A stretch of DNA of 13,393 bases from Patescibacteria group bacterium (GTDB taxonomy: Bacteria; Patescibacteriota; Patescibacteriia; UBA9934). Each line of letters begins with the position of its first letter. Within the stretch, counting starts at the first letter, position 1. A program made the position numbers and the translations under genes. Below are positions 10,797-13,393 of this stretch, one piece after another. The notes under the pieces are model-generated. The model saw nothing but the letters and a program-made list of their open reading frames with translations. It searched no databases and was not told the DNA's origin. Location of the stretch: the NCBI GenBank assembly GCA_030916555.1, contig JAUPWK010000016.1, positions 1 to 13,393 of the forward strand, given 5' to 3'.

Positions 10797-11585
10797 ATGC
10801 TTTGGGATTTTCTCTACAACTCGTCAGTCGTTGTCTCGATCTTCTTTTTTGGATTGAGTTGTTACATTTTTCTATCAGCAATCCGAATTCGCTATCACGT
10901 TTACTTGGGGAGAAAACTTGCTCATGAGGCAAAACCGTTCTCAAGAATCGTACCGAAAGACCGACGAGACCTCCGCATTCTTGTCATGGGTGATAGTACC
11001 GCGGTTGGTGTGGGTGCAAGTGAATCAGAACACTCTATTGCTGGACTCCTAGGTAAGAAATTCCCAAACGCAGAAATTATTAATACAGGCAGAACCGGCG
11101 CAACCACAGGCCAGGTTCTCAAACAATTTCGACGCATCGAAGGTGAATTCGATCTTATACTCGTTAACACTGGCAGCAATGACGTGCTTTGGGGAGTATC
11201 TCAAAAACTCACAAAAAAACATCTTAAAAAACTTTTAAGCACTGCAAAGAAAATCGCCCCAAGAATTCTTGTCACTGGCACCGGTGATGCTGGAATTTTG
11301 CCGTTTTTACCGAGCATCCTTAAATGGTACTTTGCGTATCGCACACAACTGCTCCAGCATATTTTCGCCAATGAAACTCGTGCCGCTGGCCCAAGCGTAC
11401 GGTTTGTCGAACTTTTCAGAACGGAATGCGATCGTCCTTTTCTCAATAATCCTAGACAACATTTTGCTTACGATCTCGCCCATCCAAACGATGCAGGGTA
11501 TGCTGCGTTGTTTACCTGTATAGAACTCGTGCTGTCTTCAGGTAATTGGCTCGCGACAAAGGCCAAGAAATCCAGCGTAAAATAA
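10797..11585 (+). CDS. Membrane-anchored SGNH/GDSL hydrolase
   Basis: 262 aa from the ATG at 10797; the frame is open upstream, but that extension is not protein-like. Residues 8-29 are a membrane anchor with a basic stretch after it. SGNH hydrolase blocks follow: block I VMGDSTAVG with nucleophile Ser67, block II Gly near NTGRTG (98-101), block III GSND with Asn128, and block V YDLAHPND with Asp226 and His229 as the rest of the triad. Such enzymes are esterases, lipases or acyl/acetyl hydrolases; the substrate here is unknown. The anchor places the domain at the membrane, with the side uncertain. All catalytic residues are intact. Convergent with the next gene, stop codons 5 nt apart. No Shine-Dalgarno sequence is visible. 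Confidence 0.9.
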   Translation: MLWDFLYNSSVVVSIFFFGLSCYIFLSAIRIRYHVYLGRKLAHEAKPFSRIVPKDRRDLRILVMGDSTAVGVGASESEHSIAGLLGKKFPNAEIINTGRTGATTGQVLKQFRRIEGEFDLILVNTGSNDVLWGVSQKLTKKHLKKLLSTAKKIAPRILVTGTGDAGILPFLPSILKWYFAYRTQLLQHIFANETRAAGPSVRFVELFRTECDRPFLNNPRQHFAYDLAHPNDAGYAALFTCIELVLSSGNWLATKAKKSSVK

Positions 11586-11590
11586 TACAC

Positions 11591-11989
11591 TTACGAGCCG
11601 TTCTGTATCTTCACCAGCTTGCCTTTATTCTTCACAATATTTTTGTAGTCCCACTGAATGCGTTTAGCCTGTTTTAACCAGCTGCGAAGTACGGTGACTT
11701 TTATATCTTTAACGGTCACGTATCGCATTTGTGCAGCCTTGAATGAACCTTCTGGTTGTAGTTCCGTATCTACAAAAGACTGCCCGCTCCAAAACAGCAA
11801 TTGAACTGAATCCTTAAGCACGCTATAGCCAACCACGGGGTTGCCTTCCAGAAACCAGACCGGATGACGGTGCCACACCTTACTGTCAGCCTTGCTCATT
11901 TCTTTAGCAATAATTGCTTCGAGCTTTTGACAAATGAGTTTATTCTCCCCCTTTTGAACCGCGTTGTACTTTTGAATTTCGGTTGGCAT
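11591..11989 (-). CDS. DUF1801 protein, second copy
   Basis: 132 aa, matching a different DUF1801 subgroup from the gene at 10285-10662: helical start (EIQKYNAVQKGENKLICQKL), SKVWHRHPVWFLEGNPVVGYS, VQLLFWSGQSF, GSFKAAQMRYVTV, and a tail with WLKQAKRIQWDYKNIVKNKG. The VWHxHPVWF-x(3)-NPVVGYS block is characteristic of that subgroup. Activity is unknown; the fold is YdhG/frataxin-like. It is the last gene of a four-gene minus-strand operon, 4 nt after the YdeI/OmdA stop codon. No separate ribosome-binding site is evident. Confidence 0.9.
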   Translation of the reverse strand: MPTEIQKYNAVQKGENKLICQKLEAIIAKEMSKADSKVWHRHPVWFLEGNPVVGYSVLKDSVQLLFWSGQSFVDTELQPEGSFKAAQMRYVTVKDIKVTVLRSWLKQAKRIQWDYKNIVKNKGKLVKIQNGS

Positions 11990-11993
11990 AGAA

Positions 11994-12317
11994 TTATTTT
12001 GAAGACTTTTTGCGCCGTGCCAAAATTCCCTTGATAGAAGGACTGAGCTTTTTATCGGTCCGATGAATACACCCGATCCAACAACACGGCCGACGCTTTC
12101 CCTCTTTAAGCTCAGCGATCACCCGTTCTACATGCTCATGTCGTGTTTCAATCTTTTTCACAAACGTCACCCAACAGATCCATTCGTTACGAGCAAGTGG
12201 GGTTAAGCCGTCCCAAATGCGTAACGCCGCCGCATCAGCAAGAAGTGCCGTTCGTAAATCCGAAGGCAATTGATGAACCGTACCGTTTCTTTGTGATTGC
12301 GTCGTCATAGTACGCAT
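11994..12317 (-). CDS. YdeI/OmpD-associated (OmdA) family protein
   Basis: 107 aa. It matches the 'bacteriocin-protection, YdeI or OmpD-associated' family at LPSDLRTALLADAAALRIWDGLTPLARNEWICWV, KKIETRHEHVERVIAELKEGKRRPCCWIGCIHR. The RPCCW-x-GC-x-HR motif gives three Cys and a His that could hold a metal. In enterobacteria family members are linked to resistance to cationic peptides, but that is not shown for this subgroup. Cytoplasmic, basic C-terminus. It starts 1 nt after the DUF2200 stop codon and ends 4 nt before the DUF1801 start, in the middle of a tight operon. Confidence 0.9.
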   Translation of the reverse strand: MRTMTTQSQRNGTVHQLPSDLRTALLADAAALRIWDGLTPLARNEWICWVTFVKKIETRHEHVERVIAELKEGKRRPCCWIGCIHRTDKKLSPSIKGILARRKKSSK

Positions 12318-12318
12318 T

Positions 12319-12672
12319 TTATGCTTGGCGTAAGATTTTCTCCATCACCCTACCCTTCGCGAGCTCATCAATCAACTTATCCAGGTAACGAATTTCTTGC
12401 ATCAAAGGCTCTTCTATATCTTCGACCCGAATACCGCAAATGACACCGGTGATCAAAGATCGAGCCGGATTGAGTTTGGGTGCCTTCGCAAAAAAGGTCT
12501 CAAAATTAACCTCCCGCTTGAGTGCAGATTCCAAACCCTTCTTTGTATAACCGGTGAGCCAATGAATAATCTCATCAACCTCCGCCTTCGTCCGCCCCTT
12601 CCGCTCTGCTTTGGCGATATACAAAGGGTAGATCTTGGAAAAGCTCATGGTGTAGATGCGATCAACCTTCAT
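12319..12672 (-). CDS. DUF2200 family protein
   Basis: 117 aa with nearly end-to-end agreement with DUF2200: FSKIYPLYIAKAERKGRTKAEVDEIIHWLTGY, FETFFAKAPKLNP, SLITGVICGIRVEDIEEPLMQEIRYLDKLIDELAKGRVMEKIL. The family is small, soluble and uncharacterised. The start at 12672 keeps the usual N-terminus (MKVDRIYTMSF) and overlaps the end of the upstream gene by 11 nt, implying translational coupling. It is followed by the YdeI/OmdA gene. DUF2200, YdeI/OmdA and DUF1801 genes are often seen as small accessory genes; here all three are joined in one operon. Confidence 0.93.
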   Translation of the reverse strand: MKVDRIYTMSFSKIYPLYIAKAERKGRTKAEVDEIIHWLTGYTKKGLESALKREVNFETFFAKAPKLNPARSLITGVICGIRVEDIEEPLMQEIRYLDKLIDELAKGRVMEKILRQA

Positions 12673-13393
12673 ACTCAGACACGTCAGTCGTTAAAATGGT
12701 CTTCTTAGCGTCAACGATGACCTCTAATCGAAGTTGCCGTCTGTTCTGATGGCGGTCAAACCAAACCCGCGTCACCTCAATGCGTGAATCGGTCATGGAA
12801 AAACCCAGAGGCAAGCGACCGGACGTATAGCCCTCCTCCTCTGCGCCATGAATTTCCTCAAGAATAAGTGGGTAAGTATCGGAAAGCCATTTCGTTAACA
12901 CACCCGCCTGATCAGGGGTGATTCGGCGACCAGTACGGCCCGATTCCAAAAAGAATTGGTGGTGAACGTATTCCTGAAACGCACCCACTATATGGTCAGC
13001 GTCCTGATTGGCAATTATGGATAAATGCTGTTGTTGAGACTCATCCAAAGAATATCGTGATGGATACGACAGCGCTTCATCCCGCGTATTCTGAATAACC
13101 TGAAATGAATCGATCATTTCCAAGACGCGACCACAATATGCATCCCACGCAGCAAAGTCGAGATTCGCATGTTCTTTTAACAGAGCCTGAACGGAACTAT
13201 TCTCCTTAAGACGAACGAGCGTCGGGAGTGATTGCAGTAGCTCCTGATGATCCCGCTCAAAGTCCAGATAACGTTTATGAAAAGCTGGGTAATCTGAACC
13301 CAAGTATTGCTCCGCTGTACGCATGAGGTGCGTGACATTCTTATGCCGATCAACACGCTTTTTCAACTCACGCTCAACAAACACAAGTAAATC
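12662..13393 (-). CDS. Uncharacterised protein, 5' end beyond the window
   Basis: 243 codons are visible and the frame stays open to the right edge (D-L-L before a GTG at 13384), so the gene very likely continues and the GTG need not be the start. Residues before about 150 are mostly helical and charged (VERELKKRVDRHKNV, HQELLQSLPTLVRLKE). The last part looks like alternating strands (SRIEVTRVWFDRHQNRRQLRLEVIVDAKKTILTTDVSEYEG), with LPLGFSMTDSRIEV before it. No signal peptide or membrane segment in the visible part. I do not recognise the family. It is the first visible gene of the operon with DUF2200 and overlaps it by 11 nt. Confidence 0.75.
   Translation of the reverse strand, partial: DLLVFVERELKKRVDRHKNVTHLMRTAEQYLGSDYPAFHKRYLDFERDHQELLQSLPTLVRLKENSSVQALLKEHANLDFAAWDAYCGRVLEMIDSFQVIQNTRDEALSYPSRYSLDESQQQHLSIIANQDADHIVGAFQEYVHHQFFLESGRTGRRITPDQAGVLTKWLSDTYPLILEEIHGAEEEGYTSGRLPLGFSMTDSRIEVTRVWFDRHQNRRQLRLEVIVDAKKTILTTDVSEYEG

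Overview
The window looks like an accessory stretch of a Patescibacteria (Candidate Phyla Radiation) genome, probably Parcubacteria-like. Pointers are a CxxC-x17-CxxC zinc-ribbon protein, a DUF2914 membrane protein, a short membrane-anchored protein with a Cys-rich CPDG...C...C tail, very compact spacing, and several small 'loner' families (DUF1801, DUF2200, YdeI/OmdA, SRPBCC, MsrA) together. The assignment comes from family recognition only. No rRNA, complete tRNA, CRISPR array, transposase or integrase was seen.

Layout. Positions 1-2012: the 5' tip of an Arg/Gly-rich protein gene, the CxxC zinc-ribbon gene, a 20-residue Lys-rich ORF, a DUF2914 membrane protein and a 66-aa anchored protein, all on the minus strand. 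Positions 2019-7870: resident genes (SRPBCC at 4949-5407, msrA at 6852-7337) alternate with five self-contained transcription units that are richer in G+C. Two of these are tandem secreted RCC1-like paralogues on the minus strand, two are plus-strand units (a secreted coiled-coil protein and a 106-aa protein), and one is a minus-strand 127-aa protein. Each has its own sigma70-type promoter, a structured 5' leader and a strong intrinsic terminator. Positions 7919-9405: a minus-strand operon of an LRR protein, TspO and a conserved uncharacterised protein. Positions 9523-11585: a DUF1003-like coiled-coil membrane protein, a two-gene unit (DUF1801 and a degenerate zinc-ribbon protein) and a membrane-anchored SGNH/GDSL hydrolase. 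Positions 11591-13393: a four-gene minus-strand operon (unknown partial gene, DUF2200, YdeI/OmdA, DUF1801).

Two expression styles coexist. Several resident genes have a -10 hexamer 7-9 nt before the start codon and no Shine-Dalgarno sequence, which suggests leaderless mRNAs. The GC-rich units, and the gene cut by the left edge, use a promoter of the form TTGAC-like / exactly 17 nt / TANTCT. Three of these six have a clear Shine-Dalgarno sequence, one more has a weaker GGAG, and the two RCC1-like genes have only a weak one. The RCC1-like pair also shares an approximately 105-nt leader that can fold into a three-way junction with a T-loop-like hairpin, and a double hairpin after the stop codon. 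The most interesting hypothesis is that the middle of the window is a set of acquired, autonomous 'moron-like' cassettes delivering surface or secreted proteins, slotted between ordinary housekeeping-type genes. The sequence does not reveal how they were inserted.
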